Shown here piece after piece: positions 43,111 to 54,530 of a DNA stretch of 64,000 bases. How positions within the stretch are numbered: the stretch's first letter is position 1; each line of letters opens with the position of its first letter. The notes beneath the pieces are model-generated. The model saw only the letters and a program-made list of their open reading frames with translations, had not been told where the DNA came from and did not search any database. Source of the stretch: Halichoerus grypus (lineage: Eukaryota; Chordata; Mammalia; Carnivora; Phocidae); contig NC_135720.1 in NCBI RefSeq assembly GCF_964656455.1, forward strand, positions 105,288,696-105,352,695. Direction: 5' to 3'. The position numbers and the translations under genes are program-made.

Positions 43111-43934
43111 AAAATTGGGGAATAGGGTACTTTCTCTTCCTCCTCCTTCTATTACTCATCTTAGTCAGCCTGGCCTTCTAAATATGGTTTCCTAAACTTG
43201 AGGGGGCACAGAGCCCTTGGAGAACGCAAAAGCAAAGAACTTTCTCTCCCCCAGATACATTCATTGGCATACCCCCAAAGTCCGTGTGAGTAATTTCAGG
43301 CAGTTCATTTGCCTCAGGTTGGAGATGTTTGCTCTGTGACAGACTAGCAGCCACAGCCCTCAGGCCATGCTTTCATAGTCGAAGTTCCGGGGAAGCGAGA
43401 AATGACAAGGGGCAAATCCTAAACTTCGGGCAGCAAACCTCAGCCAAAGGGTCCCCCAAAGCCAATCCTCAAGGCCGTGGGAAGGAAGTCTTATCTGAGA
43501 CCCCCTCCAAATAGCTCACCACCCTCTCCCTACCCCCACCCATTCCCAATCCACAAAAACCTCCTGAGCTAGTTCATTCCATTCTGGTCCTTGAAAGTCA
43601 AACAGAATCTGAGACTATCTGTGCAAACCTCTTTATCTTTCCAGATGAGGAATATAAACAACAAAAGATAGACGGACTTGCTTAAAGTCACCTGGATAAT
43701 CAGTATAGGAGCCTGGCTGAACTAAGCAACTCAGGCCCCCAGTGGGTGTCAAGAACCTACTGTGTGTTCTGGGCCCTGCTGGCAGGGGTGGGGCCGCCAA
43801 GAATTGATGAGCTGCAACTTGATTGGCCAAGCAAGCCTAAAATCCTTGGAATGAGAGTGCAAACAGGTTACCAAGCTCCTGATTGTGTAAGAGAGGTTGC
43901 GAAATCTCTACAAGACTAGCAAAGGCAGAGTTGG
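43111..43934. other. unassigned sequence with one MIR relic
   Basis: 43625-43735 is a reverse MIR relic ('cctctttatctttccagatgagg', 'gacttgcttaaagtcacctgg'). Otherwise unique, no gene. Confidence 0.4.
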
Positions 43935-44620
43935 AACGTCCATCCATCCATCCATTCATTCATTCGTTCGTTCATTCATTCAAGAAATATGTAACAAACC
44001 CCAAATACTAGGCATGAGCATGCAGTGGTAACTCACCCAGACGAGGTGCCTGCTCTCCTGGAATCCTAGAGAGGGAGAAAGACAATAAACATGTAAACAA
44101 AATTAATTTAGCTAGTGAGGAATACTATGAAGAAATAAAACATGATGTAATTGTTGACGTGATTGATATTGTCAAGGGGAGGTGCTCAAAGGAGGCCTCT
44201 TGGAGGAGGTGATAGTTGAGCTGAGTCCTAAAAGGTGAGGAGGAGGCATCCATGCAAAGGTGTGGAGCTGGAATGTTCTAGAAGGAGGGAACAGCAAGTG
44301 CAAAGTCCCTAAGGCAGACACGAAACTGATATGTTCAAGGAACGGAGAGATCAGTGTGTACAGGGGGTGAGAGGGGCCTCCAGGAGGTGGAAGATTTGGT
44401 CAGGAGGCAGGTAAGGAGGGCAGGCTTTATGCGGTGAGTGGGGAGGGTTTAGGCAGAGAGGCAGCATGATCCGGCATGTGGTGTCAAAGCTCATCCTGGC
44501 TGCTGGGAGGGGCACAAATTGGAGGGACCGGAAGGGAACAAGGAAGCCACAAAACCCAGGAGAGATGGTGGGAAGAGTGGGGCAAGGGATGGAAATATTT
44601 TTGAAGTAGAACAGGCCCCA
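43935..44620 (-). repeat. L2 LINE 3'-region (reverse), long copy
   Basis: Starts with a (CATT/CCAT)n stretch, the usual L2 terminal repeat. It continues 'gaatcctagagagggagaaagacaataaac', 'ggaacagcaagtgcaaagtccc', 'ggcaggctttatgcggtgag', 'catcctggctgctggg'. About 0.7 kb of the L2 3' end. Confidence 0.75.
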
Positions 44621-45557
44621 GGATGCTGATGGATTTGGATGTGGGGCTCAAGCAAAAGCAGAGATCAAATACGAAAGCCAGGCTTTGGGCTTGAGCAACG
44701 ACGGGGGTGGCGGTACCATTTCCAGGTACAGGAAAGTGACAGGTTACAAGGGAAGCCAAGGGTTACCAGTCGTGTTTCAGGAAAAAAAGCCCAGTGTCCT
44801 TTGCTCACAACCTGTTCCATTAATGTCTAGCACATAAGAGTGTCCACATGACAACAAAAGATAGAGCCTTTTCAAGAATTCAAAGGAGGTTGTGACAGAG
44901 GATGGGGAAGCAGAGGCCCAGCTCTGAAAATGGTCAAAATCTCCAGAAGTGTTATCCATCACAGTAGAATTTCAAAATCGTTTTCCTTCTGGGTTTTCTA
45001 CACCGTGCTGCGGGCGGCTAGGCCATGCGGCCGGGGACAGCGGGGCTGGCAGGGCGGCCCCGGGCCTGGTGTTCGTGGTTCTTTAACTCTTGCTCACTCT
45101 CTCAGCCCATTTTCATCTTATACAAATGCGATCACCGGATTTGGGCATGGTTCTTTTTCCTAAGTCAAGAGTTTCTTTTTATTGGAAAAAACTACTAGCT
45201 GGGATCAAATACAAAACCACACTCTCAGTGCCACCTTCTGAGGGAAACAGGGGTATTAGACCCTGCAGCCAGAGCCCCCACTGGGGGCCTCCTGACCGTC
45301 TCCCTGTGCCTGTTAGGGCAGACACCAGAGAAAGGCGACAGATTCCTCCTTTAGGGATTCTGGGTGGGAAACCTAACCTCTTCCCTCCTGAATCTTGTAA
45401 GGCCCCACTGGAGCCCCCCCACAAGCCCTTGGGGTCTTGACGGGCCCGTCTCAGCCTTGCCTCAGCCCTGCCTCTCACCTGGGCCTCTCCTGACCCCTGC
45501 CACATCCTTCCTCTTTCCCTTCCATCCCAGTCCCTCCACATGGTCCTTGTCTACTTC
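44621..45557. other. unassigned intergenic sequence
   Basis: No gene recognised. 45000-45070 is locally CpG-containing ('gtgctgcgggcggctaggcc'). The last 15 bases are the SINE target duplication. Confidence 0.35.
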
Positions 45558-45782
45558 GTGGGTTGTTTTTTTTTTTTTTTTAAGACTTTATTTATTTATT
45601 TGAGAGAGAAAGAGAGTGAGAGAGAGAACACAAGCTGGGGGGTGGAGGGAAAGGCAGAGGGAGGGGCAGACTCCCCGCTGAGCAGGGAGCCCGACGCGAC
45701 ATGGGGCTCAATCCCAAGACCCCGGGATCATGACCTGAGCCAAAGGCAGACGCTTCACCGACTGAGCCACCCAGGCGCCCCA
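45558..45782 (-). mobile_element. CAN-SINE (SINEC)
   Basis: Reverse copy with a 17-T tail. The duplication GTCCTTGTCTACTTC lies at 45543-45557 and 45783-45797. The head carries an extra 'gacatgg' (GACGCGACATGGGGCTC), marking a subfamily different from most neighbours. The copy at 28.7 kb has a similar insertion. Confidence 0.95.
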
Positions 45783-45963
45783 GTCCTTGTCTACTTCTGA
45801 CTAGAGGTGTCTGATGGTCTTCCTCATGTGGGGCTCTAGCACTAGTCCACCTCCTCCAGGAAGCCCCCAGTGGTTAAGCCTGATGCCATCATCAACCTTG
45901 TAGTACAATTTCTGGCCTTTTTTTTTCCGTCTCTCGTCTGTATGCAGATGTGTGATCATCCTG

Positions 45964-45998
45964 GAGAGAGAGAGAGAGAGAGAGAGAGTGTGTGTGTA
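45964..45998. repeat. (GA)n-(GT)n microsatellite
   Basis: An uninterrupted GA run followed by a short GT run. Confidence 0.9.
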
Positions 45999-46159
45999 CA
46001 GGCCTGGATGAGCATGTCTCCCACTTAGATGGGCGGATCTTATGGGACCTGAGAGTGACCAGTGGACACCCCCAATCCTCTTCTGCAGGAACTCCCCCCC
46101 CACCATATGGGCCTATTCCTGGTCACTGTCCTGCCTTCCTACTCTCCCTGGTCCCTTCC

Positions 46160-46975
46160 ATCCAGCCAAAAAATATTTACTGGGTGCCTACTCTGAGCCA
46201 GAGAAGTGCCAGGAGAACACCAGCGAAGGAGAAAGACAAGGCCCCAGCTGTCACAGAACTGTTGTTCCAGGTCGGGGGACAGATTATAAACAGAAACATT
46301 GATGGGGGAGCGGGTAAGTAGTAGAGGTAGAGAGAACAGGTCCCTCCCACAGGGATAGGTGCTAGTCCCTCTCTCAACAAAATGAGCACCTACTATGTGT
46401 TGGATGCTATTCCAGGGACGTAAGATACATCAGTGAACAAACAGACAAAGATACTTGCCCTTGTGGAAGTTAAATTCTAGTTGGGGCGGCGGGGGGGCGG
46501 GGAGACCAACACTATATCGTGCACATAATAAATAAGTGCATTTTATAATGTGAGGGCATTGGAAAGTGATCAGCGTTTAGGAAAAAGAGTAAGGTAAGAG
46601 ATGAGAGTGTGGGGAAAATGTTGCCATTTTAAACAGGCAGCTCAGGGGAGGCCTCATTTTGCAGGTGGTATTTGAGCAAAAAACTTGAAGAAGGTGAGGG
46701 AGTGAGTCCTGCAGATAGCCGGAGAAAGAACATTCCGGGGGGAAAGGTCGTGCAAAGGTCCTGGTGCAGGAGCATACCGCATATGTTTGAAGGACAGCAA
46801 GGAGGCCTGTGGGGTTCCAGCAATGGAAGGGAAGGAGCTGAAGATGGAAGTCAGGGAGGCAGCCAGCCTGGGAAGGGATCATGGAGGTCCTTTAGGGCCA
46901 TGTGAGGGCTTTGGCTTTTACTCTGAGGGAAATGAGGAGCTGCTGCAAGGATTTGAGCCCAAGAGGGACATGATC
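46160..46975 (-). repeat. L2 LINE 3'-region (reverse), two overlapping copies
   Basis: A short reverse end (46160-46300: 'aaatatttactgggtgcctactctgagcc') is followed by a longer one (46378-46975). The longer one has 'gagcacctactatgtgttggatgctattcc', 'ggagaaagaacattccgggg', 'gggctttggcttttactctgaggg' and 'agggacatgatctgagcc'. A G-rich tract lies at 46483-46504. Confidence 0.8.
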
Positions 46976-47624
46976 TGAGCCACCCTTTCCTCACTAAAGG
47001 GCAAAACTGTAGAAAGTGATGGAGGAGGAGGCTGCTGCTTGGGGGTCAGTGGCTCTCTGAAGAAGAGCATCTAAGCTGGGGTCTGAGGGGCAGAGATTGG
47101 ACATCCACCCTCCTCCCCCTCCTCTTCCTCAGTCTGTCACCCAGGGAGAGCCTTCTGCTGTCAAACTACACCTCTCTCTTTTCCCCTCACATCTCCTTGC
47201 TGCCCCCCATCCTCTCCCTCCCTCCCTCTCTCCTCACACCCCCTTGCTGACCCTCCCTCTCTCTTCATCTCCCTCCCTCTCCTCACCTCTTTTTGGCTTC
47301 AGCCTCACCCCATGGGGATAAGGGCTTCCCCCTTCCCAGGGTTCCTAGGAAACAATTGTAAAAAGCACTAGGAAAGGCGGCAGCAGGCCCGTGGCAGGAG
47401 GGAGGATGGCAGATTACAGTGTCTGGTTGCGGCTGCTCACCCTGTAATCAGCAGGGTGTCTCAGGTGGACAGGGACCCTGGGGCATACCCTGCCAGGCCG
47501 GGACTTCCCATCCCCAGTCCACTCCTCCCCAGTCCCCCACCTCAAGCAGAGGGGAAAGAGAGGGGGCATCTTGCAGGCCTTCCCTCGGCCCAGCCTTCAA
47601 GCTTTGATCAGGGGTGAAGCTAAA
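46976..47624. other. unassigned, with polypyrimidine tract
   Basis: 47097-47295 is strongly C/T-biased on the plus strand (tandem ctccctccctctctcctc words). No gene. Confidence 0.5.
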
Positions 47625-47644
47625 AGAAACTTCCAAGCTTTCCA

Positions 47645-47853
47645 GGGGCACCTGGGTGGCTCAGTGGTTAAGCGTCTGCCTTCGGCTCAGGTCGTGATCC
47701 CAGAGTCCTGGGATCGAGCCCCGCATCGGGCTCCCTGCTCGGTGGGAAGCCTGCTTCTCCCTCTCCCACTCCCCCTGCTTGTGTTCCCTCTCTCGCTGTG
47801 TCTCTCTCTGTCAAATAAATAAAATCTTTAAAAAAAAAAAAAGAAAGAAAGAA
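47645..47853 (+). mobile_element. CAN-SINE (SINEC) with (AAAG)n tail
   Basis: Forward copy. A 20-bp duplication (47625-47644 and 47854-47873) is perfect. The tail has grown into an AAAG microsatellite at 47842-47858. Confidence 0.95.
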
Positions 47854-47873
47854 AGAAACTTCCAAGCTTTCCA

Positions 47874-48629
47874 ACACAACCCCTCATGCTGCAGAGGGTG
47901 GGCCCCAAGGGCAACAGTGCGGCTCCGGATCGCATAGTCAGATTCAAACCCAGGATGCTGTCCACATCCCAGCTGGTCTCATCCTGTGGCCCAGGCCTCC
48001 AGATCAAGCAGCAGGTCAAGGCTTCAGTGCTCCTGCCTCAGGCAAAGAAGACAGGGCTGTCAGACCCAGTCTAAGGGCAGAGCAGGGCAGTGGCTACTAG
48101 CTGCTGTCTCCAAAGGGCCGGGGAAAACTCTTTCCCATTTACCGTGACCCTGATCCCACACCTCTGGGGGAGTGGACATGGCTCAGCCCAACAGCCCTCC
48201 TGTCTTCTAGGAAAGGAACCTCACAAGGTCAGCCTCCCGGGTCACCTGTCTGTCCAGGAACAGGCCCAGTTCTTCTCGACTATCAGGTGCCACGCGTGGC
48301 TGTGGCCTCCAGCACCTGAGTCATCTGTGACTCATTGCCCTCTGCCCTTGGTCCCAAGAGGGTTGGGCCAGGTGGACTTGGCAGGGGAATGGGATAAGAC
48401 CTGTCCAGTGTCCCTGTCCTCCCTGCACTGAGACAGAAATAGACCCCTCACGGAGGACACCCATGTCGACACACATCTGCTCACAGGGGAGCCGGAGCTC
48501 CTTGTGCCGGAGCCCCCCCACCCCCACACGCAGACGCAGACGCACACGTGCGCACGTGCGCACCCTCCCTCACAGTGCCTTCTCATTCACACATGGATTG
48601 AGTGGACCCACATCCCCCAAAGTCTCCAT
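47874..48629. other. unassigned intergenic sequence
   Basis: No gene. 48530-48562 is a CpG-containing alternating stretch (cgcagacgcacacgtgcgca). Confidence 0.4.
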
Positions 48630-48770
48630 TTAGCCCAGACCACAGGCCTGGGAGTTAAGGTCAACACTTAACTTCCCTGTGTGACCTCAGGAAGGACTCT
48701 TCCCCTTTCTAGGCCTCAGTTTCCTCCTCTGATCTGGGACTCACAGACCTCCAACATCCCTTCTAGCCCT
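48630..48770 (+). repeat. MIR SINE fragment
   Basis: 'acttccctgtgtgacctcagg', 'ctttctaggcctcagtttcctcctctgatc' match the MIR core. Confidence 0.7.
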
Positions 48771-49023
48771 AAATCTAAAGAGGGATTTTAAGAAGTGACT
48801 TCAGACCTGTGGTCAGCCAGTGAGGGAGAGAGCTAGCAGGGTGAAAGTGGGCATGGTTGAGGGAAAGGACTCTTCCCTGGTACTCTCCTGATCGTACGAC
48901 ACCTAAGGCTATAGGCAAACACTGCAGGAAAAGGAATGGTAATGCCTCTTCGCCAAACCAGCCAGCTCAGGGCCTCCAGGGAGAGGGGCCTCCACCCCAA
49001 GGAGAAGGGTCAAGGAGATAGAC

Positions 49024-49537
49024 TTCCACATGCCTCCCCCTCAGACTGGGGCTCCCTGTGGACAGGGCTGTGTCTGCCCCTTAAACTGCACATCCCTGAG
49101 GACAGGGTTGTGTCTCCCCCTCAGACTGGGGCTCCCTGAGGGCAGGTCTGTGTGTCTCCCCCTCAGACTGGGGCTCCCTGAAGGCAGGACTGTGTCTCCC
49201 CCTCAGACTGGGGTCCCTGAGGGCAGGACTCTGTCTCCCCTCAGACTGGGGCTCCCTGAGGGCAGGTCTGTGTGTCTCCCCCTCAGACTGGGGTCCCTGA
49301 GGGCAGGACTGTGTCTCCCCTCAGACTGGGGCTCCCCCGAGGGCTGGGCTGTGTCTCCCCCTCAGACTGGGGCTCCCTGAAGCAGGGCTGTGTCTCCCCT
49401 CAGACTGGGGCTCCCTGAGGGCAGGGCTGTGTCTCCCCCTCAGACTGGGGCTCCCTGAAGCAGGGCTATGTCTCCCCTCAGACTGGGGCTCCCTGAGACA
49501 AAGCTGTTCTTTCCCTCAGACTGAAAGCCCACAGGTC
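49024..49537 (+). repeat. minisatellite array C (about 12 units of ~40 bp)
   Basis: Same unit and orientation as arrays A and B. Variants particular to this array are 'ggcaggtctgtgtgtctcc' (two extra bases, seen twice) and 'ccctgaagcaggg' (seen twice). These suggest local duplication. The second unit is degenerate (TTAAACTGCACATCCCTGAG). Confidence 0.95.
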
Positions 49538-50364
49538 AAGAGCTTTTGGTTTTATCTTTTTTTCCCAAACCAAATCTTCCCCTCCCTGAGTGAGTCTGAC
49601 CCAGCTCCAGGGCCTATTCCCCTTCCGCCCGTTTTACAATATGTGAGTTGGACCCCAAGATGACAGCACCCACGGAGATGGAGGCAAGCAGTGATATAAC
49701 AATCTAGCAGTTCCACCAGGTCTTTCCCAACCTCTTCCCGTCTTATCCTCAAATCCTCTCCAGAATGTGGGTCACACCTGGATCTTATTCCCCAGAGGAA
49801 AGATAGAGCAGTGAGTTTCAGAAAGCCAGAGATTTGTCAGGTCACACAGCGGAGGGTCCCCAGGCCCTCACCCTCTCTGTCATGTCCACCCACCCAGACC
49901 CCACAAGGCCTGGAGAGGGCCCCTCCCCCAGCCCCCAGGAAGGGGTTAATGAGCTTTAGTGCTGGCACGGTGGAGGGCAGTTGGGAAAGTTGGGAAAGCT
50001 AGGGAGGGAGCAGTGTTTCTCCACTTGGCCAGAGCTTCGGTTTCCCAATACAGTACTACTGTGGGCCAGTGACAGGCAGCGGGGCAGGCTGGGTACTGCC
50101 AGGCTGAGGATCCCAGCACCTTCCTCTGTTGCACTGACCTGGGAACCAGCCCCAGCCCCTCAGGGCTCTCAGTGGGGAGGGACCTGGTCTCTGGGGAGGG
50201 TGGGTCAGCGCCCACAGAGGCAGGGCAGGAAGACAAGACTACCACCTAGGAGAGTGAAAGAGAGCCCCCGAGAGGGCGCTGCCTGCTGGCCTGGCAGCCA
50301 TGAGGTAAAGAAGTAGCAGACCCCCACTTCAGGGTCTCCAGCTGCCCCTGCCACCTTCTGTCAC
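49538..50364. other. unassigned intergenic sequence
   Basis: No gene recognised. A faint reverse MIR may be present at 49745-49860. Confidence 0.35.
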
Positions 50365-50632
50365 AGCTTCTAAGATAGTGTCTTCCTGACATTTTTGTTT
50401 TACCGTAACCCATGTGAAAAAATACATCCTACACCGTGACCCCTGAGCACATATGAACACACATACCCCAAGAGTTTCGAGAAATAGTATTTACCCTTAC
50501 TACTCGCAAGCCTCTCTGAATATTTTCTATTCTCTTTCATATTTAAGAAAAAGCATAATGCTGGCTGCAAACCCCTAAACTGACCTCCTGACCCCGTGAC
50601 AGATCAGTTTGCAGTTTGGAAAACACTGCTCC
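50365..50632 (+). repeat. MER20-like hAT-Charlie DNA transposon
   Basis: Characteristic MER20 text in order: 'gtgaaaaaatacatcctacaccgtgacccc', 'gagaaatagtatttaccc', 'tttaagaaaaagcataatgctgg', and the end 'gtttgcagtttggaaaacactgct'. Nearly full length. MER20 copies are known to carry progesterone-responsive enhancer activity in endometrial cells. Whether this one does is unknown. Confidence 0.7.
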
Positions 50633-50790
50633 AAGGTCAGCAGGCTAGATACATTGCCACTGCACATATAGGGACACCGAGGCCCGGAGAGGAACCAGAG
50701 ACTGCCCAGGGTCACAGGGCCGGTCAGGGACTGAGCCCCAGCCAGAGCTCAGGTGGTTCCCACCGCAGAATTTCCATTGTAAGTTTCCAG
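50633..50790 (-). repeat. MIR SINE fragment
   Basis: 'agggacaccgaggcccggagagg' and 'gactgcccagggtcacaggg' are the reverse MIR core. It abuts the MER20 copy. Confidence 0.75.
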
Positions 50791-51057
50791 AGCCTGGGGA
50801 CTTCTTGAGCCCACTGCCCACAAAAACAAGGCTGGGGGAGAGAATTACCACTGGTCGAGCATCAGAAAAGAGGAGAAGGTGGTTTGCTGAGAAAAGCAGG
50901 CTCTCCTGGGCTCCCCTAGGTCCCAGCAGTCAAAACTCTTTTGAGTCTAAGGAAAAGGTCAGGCTTGGGGGTCAGATTCATTTCCTCCAGAAAATGGTCT
51001 TAATATGATGGGGAGGAGAAATGGAGGTTCCTGGTCTGAGGGGCAGTGACCCAAAGC

Positions 51058-51108
51058 CCCTCCCCTCAGGGAGCCCCCAGTCTGAGGAGAGAGACCCTGC
51101 CTCTGCTC
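51058..51108 (-). repeat. isolated single copy of the minisatellite unit (reverse)
   Basis: On the minus strand: TCTCCTCAGACTGGGGGCTC then CCTGAGGGGAGGGGC. One unit including the CTCAGACTGGGG junction. Confidence 0.7.
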
Positions 51109-51262
51109 TCAGCTTCTAATTTGCTTCACATCTCTGCTGCAGGCAAAAATTAGGGACATATCCAGAACAGGGGCCCAAATGCAATGTCTACACTGGGAAC
51201 CTTGCTGGCAAAGCAGCAAGAAGGATGAGCAGGAAGGAGAGAAGCATCAAAGCCCCTGAAGG

Positions 51263-51431
51263 GGGTGGGGGGCGCCTGCGTGGCTCAGTCGATTAAGCGT
51301 CCAACTCTTGATTTCCACTCAAGGTCACGAGATCGAGTCCTGAGTCGGGCTCTGTGCTCAGTGAGGAGCCTGCTTGAGACTCTCTCTCTCTCTCCCTCTG
51401 CCCCTCCTCACCCAAATAAGTAAATAAATCT
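51263..51431 (+). mobile_element. CAN-SINE (older SINEC subfamily)
   Basis: The head 'ggcgcctgcgtggctcagtc' continues with 'caactcttgatttccactcaagg' in place of 'tctgccttcggctcagg', as in the older, tRNA-like subfamily. The 16-bp duplication (51247-51262 and 51432-51447) has one mismatch. Confidence 0.92.
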
Positions 51432-51484
51432 TCAAAGCACCTGAAGGAATCACCTAGGAGGAAGGTCCAGCCACTCCTTTCAGG

Positions 51485-51599
51485 TAGGGTTGCCAGACTT
51501 AAGTACAGGATGCTTAGCTAGATTTGAATTTCAGACAAATAATGAAAATTTAACTGGGTGTCCTGTATTTTTATTTGCTGTGTCTGCCAACCCTACCTC
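51485..51599. repeat. palindromic MITE-like DNA element
   Basis: Starts GTAGGGTTGCCAGAC and ends 'ctgccaaccctac'. The 'tacaggatgc' and 'gtcctgta' words face each other, and 'atttgaatttc' / 'gaaaatt' lie near the centre. A short inverted-repeat element common in mammalian genomes. I do not name the family. Confidence 0.6.
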
Positions 51600-52463
51600 C
51601 AGGACATTTCCTCTTCATACCTGTCAGGGTCAGGCTGACCAGGAAGCGCATGTAGGACTAAGACAGCAGGAGAAGCTCAGATATCCAGGTACCCAGTACT
51701 GTGGGGCGTGGGCACAAAAATGAGAGTCCCTAGAACTCCCTCAGACCCACAGACACCCCCAGCTTGAGCCACCGCCTCCCCTCTCTCCCCCAGAAGTGTG
51801 GCTGGGGTGAAAAGGCCAGGAAAAACCTTTGGAGTGGGCGTGTGGTGGTGGGCAAGGGAGCGAATGGCTTCCTTCACTCCTTCTCAGCAGCCACACCAGG
51901 CCGGTTGAGATAAGAGAGTCTTCAGGGAAACTTCCTTTTAGGCCAAAACCAACGGCTGGGCCTGGCACCTGTGGGCAGTTTCTCTGAAGTCATGGGGCCT
52001 GGGGGAGGGTTTACCAGCATTAGGCAGAGCTCTTCCCCCAACTCATGTCTCTTCCGCCCTCCTTCCTCCCTGCACCCCCCCCCAACACACAAACCCCCAG
52101 TTTGGGCTTTCAGTATGGCCGCTGGAGTTGGGCAGGGCCAAGGGTGTGGCTGAGGTGGCCACAGCCAAAAGGAAAGGGGGCAAGCCCACCAGCCTCACCA
52201 GGAGGGCATTCTCTGAGCTCTCATAACCTCTGTGGGCACAAACATCCCCTCTCCCAGGCCCAGGAGCAGGACTAAGTGCTGGGTCTCAGGTCCTGCCTAT
52301 CCCCCCCATCACTAAGAGGAAAGGAAAAGCTGTTTCTGTCTTCCCTTGTGGGTTTCTACACTGACTGTTTCCACATTCCTTACCGACCAAAGGAATTAAT
52401 CATCCGAGATGCTGAGCGTTTGTTGGGTTCTGTAGATCAGCCTCGAGGAAGCAAGCCCAGAGT
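51600..52463. other. unassigned intergenic sequence
   Basis: No gene or repeat recognised. Confidence 0.4.
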
Positions 52464-52530
52464 TGCACCCCCATCCTCAGGGAGCACCCAGCCTGATGAC
52501 AGAGACTCTGTCCCAGTCCTTAGGGACCCT
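52464..52530 (-). repeat. diverged minisatellite-unit relic (reverse)
   Basis: On the minus strand: 'aaggactgggacagagtctctgtcatcaggctgggtgctccctgagg' order, about 1.5 units with the usual word order but many changes. It could instead be an L2-derived relative. Confidence 0.5.
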
Positions 52531-52544
52531 GACAGAGTGATGTG

Positions 52545-53075
52545 ACTAATGTTCATTCTTTCATTCAACGAGTACTATATTTATTGAGCCCCTCTTAAGT
52601 GGCAATCACTTTATATTCATTAACTAACTTAATCCACATTAACACCTGGGAGATAGGTGTTATCATGCCCATTTCACAGATAAAGACAATGAGGCCCAGA
52701 GAGGTCAAGTAACTTGCCCCGGGGTCAGACAGCCAGAAATTTCTACTGATGTGAAAAGTAGAGCCCAGCTCTGTGGAATCCCAAGTCCTCTCTTCCCACC
52801 ACCCTGTGCCCAGTCACAACGGTGACAATTGCTGACCTTTCCTGGGCACCTACTCCATGCCAGCCACCACCCCAGGCCCATCCACATTTCCCAGATCCTC
52901 AGGGGTCATGGCACCTGTTTAACAGACAACGGCTAAGACTCAAAAAGATAATTTTGCCCTAAGACACAGTTTAGAAGTGGTCAGGGTTGGAGCTGTGTTT
53001 TAGGTTTGGTTTTTGGACCTCGGGGACCCAGAATTAGCAGCCGGGATTTGAACCCAGGCGGTCAGGCCAGGCTGG
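52545..53075 (-). repeat. two MIR SINE copies
   Basis: First (52550-52750): 'tattgagcccctcttaagtggc', 'catgcccatttcacagataaag', 'gaggcccagagaggtcaagtaacttgcc'. Second (52830-53075): 'cctgggcacctactccatgccagcc', 'tttaacagacaacggctaagac', 'gggatttgaacccaggcgg'. Confidence 0.75.
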
Positions 53076-53079
53076 ACCA

Positions 53080-54308
53080 GAAGTGACCCGGCGTTATCAA
53101 TCCTGTGGCTGCCAGACAGAGGGTTATTAATATCCAGGAGGTGGCTATTGCAGAAAAATCAGCAGCTCCCAGAGGGCAGCTCTGGGTCATGGGACGACAG
53201 CCAGGTCAGCACCCCCCTGCCCCCAGCCCCATGGGGGCTCATCCTGAGAAGCCGGATCCCTCAGCTGAGCCTCACAGCCCCTGCCCTCACAGCCCTTACC
53301 CAACCAGGCGGCCGCCCCGTGACTGGGAGCAGTGACCCCTGTCACACTTGCGTGTGTGTGAGCTTGTGGATGAGCTCGTGTGGAAGAAGACCTGTCTTAC
53401 CCCGGGAGAGAGGACGTCTCGAGGGTGTCTGCCAGGGACAGGCCCTCCCCCATGGGATCCCAGCCTCAGGAGGCCAGCAGGCCCTAGATGCGGGCCCAGC
53501 CACCTTCTCTGTTTCTCAAGCTGGATGGAAGGGAGTGAGGGTGGATCCACCGGGAGGAAAGCCTTGGAGAGTGAAGCAGAAGGAACTAGAATGGGGATGG
53601 AGATTCCTGTGCCAGAAGCAAAACTATACGCAAACACCTTCCCTGAATATTTCCCCAGAACACATTCTCCTGCTGCCTCCCCAGGAAATGGAAGCTTCCA
53701 GCTCTCAAAGTCCCAGGGAAAGCCTCCTTCTCCCTGCCCCACTCCCAGAGGGCTGTACCTACACCACAAACCTTCCCCCGCAAAGATCCTAGAACAATAG
53801 GACTTTAGTCTTGGGGGGCTTCTGAGGTGGGCCCCCTGAGAGCCTCCTCCACTGGGGGCCCCTCAGATGTATGCTGGGAACAGTCTGAGAGCAGCAGGCC
53901 CAGGCAGCCCTGCCTCAGGCCTCCAGGTTTCCTGCCCAAAGCCCAGCTATGTATAGAAGGTGGACACAAAGCCTCCTCTTTCAGACTGGAGACCCTTGGT
54001 GTGTTTGGGGGAAACAGGGAGAAAAGAATGGCCTTGTGTTCTGGTCCTATTCATTTGTTCATTAATTTCTCAAATACTCACAGCACGCCTGCCTTGCGCC
54101 TGGCGGGTTCTGAGCCACAGGGCATCATCCCTGACTGGGAGGGCTCTCTCCACATCCCTTCACCTCAGTGCAACCCCTCTTCCCCACTCGCGGGCTCCAG
54201 GGCTGAACTTGCTTGCCTCACTTCTCAGCAAGAGAGGAAGGATCTCTACCTGCAAAGATCAGTATAAAACCCGGTTGTGGTATTTCAGTTTAAAAATTTT
54301 AAAGTGAG
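53080..54308. other. unassigned intergenic sequence
   Basis: GC-rich. Overlapping 214-, 157- and 150-codon open frames on both strands have no domain or homology I recognise. 54040-54150 is a reverse L2 tail. Confidence 0.4.
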
Positions 54309-54530
54309 GGGGCGCCTAGGTGGCTCAGTCGGTTAAGCAGCAGACTCTTGATTTCAGCTCAGGTCATGGTCTCAGGGCTGTGGGATTGAGCCCCTGTGGG
54401 GCTCTGCCCTCAGTGCAGAGTCTGCTTGTCCTCCGCCTTCCCCTCTGCCCCGCCCCCTCCATGTGCTCGCGCATGCGCTCTCTCACGTAAGCGTTCTGTC
54501 TCTCAAATAAATAGATGAAATCTTCAAAAA
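54309..54530 (+). mobile_element. CAN-SINE (older SINEC subfamily)
   Basis: Head GGGGCGCCTAGGTGGCTCAG, then 'cagactcttgatttcagctcagg', an intermediate subfamily. The body keeps several CpG ('gtgctcgcgcatgcgctc'). The flanking word 'aagtgagg' repeats on both sides. Confidence 0.92.

Noticed and set aside
53148..53792. 214-codon open frame with overlapping opposite-strand frames
   Set aside because: Low stop density from high GC. No recognisable protein family on either strand.
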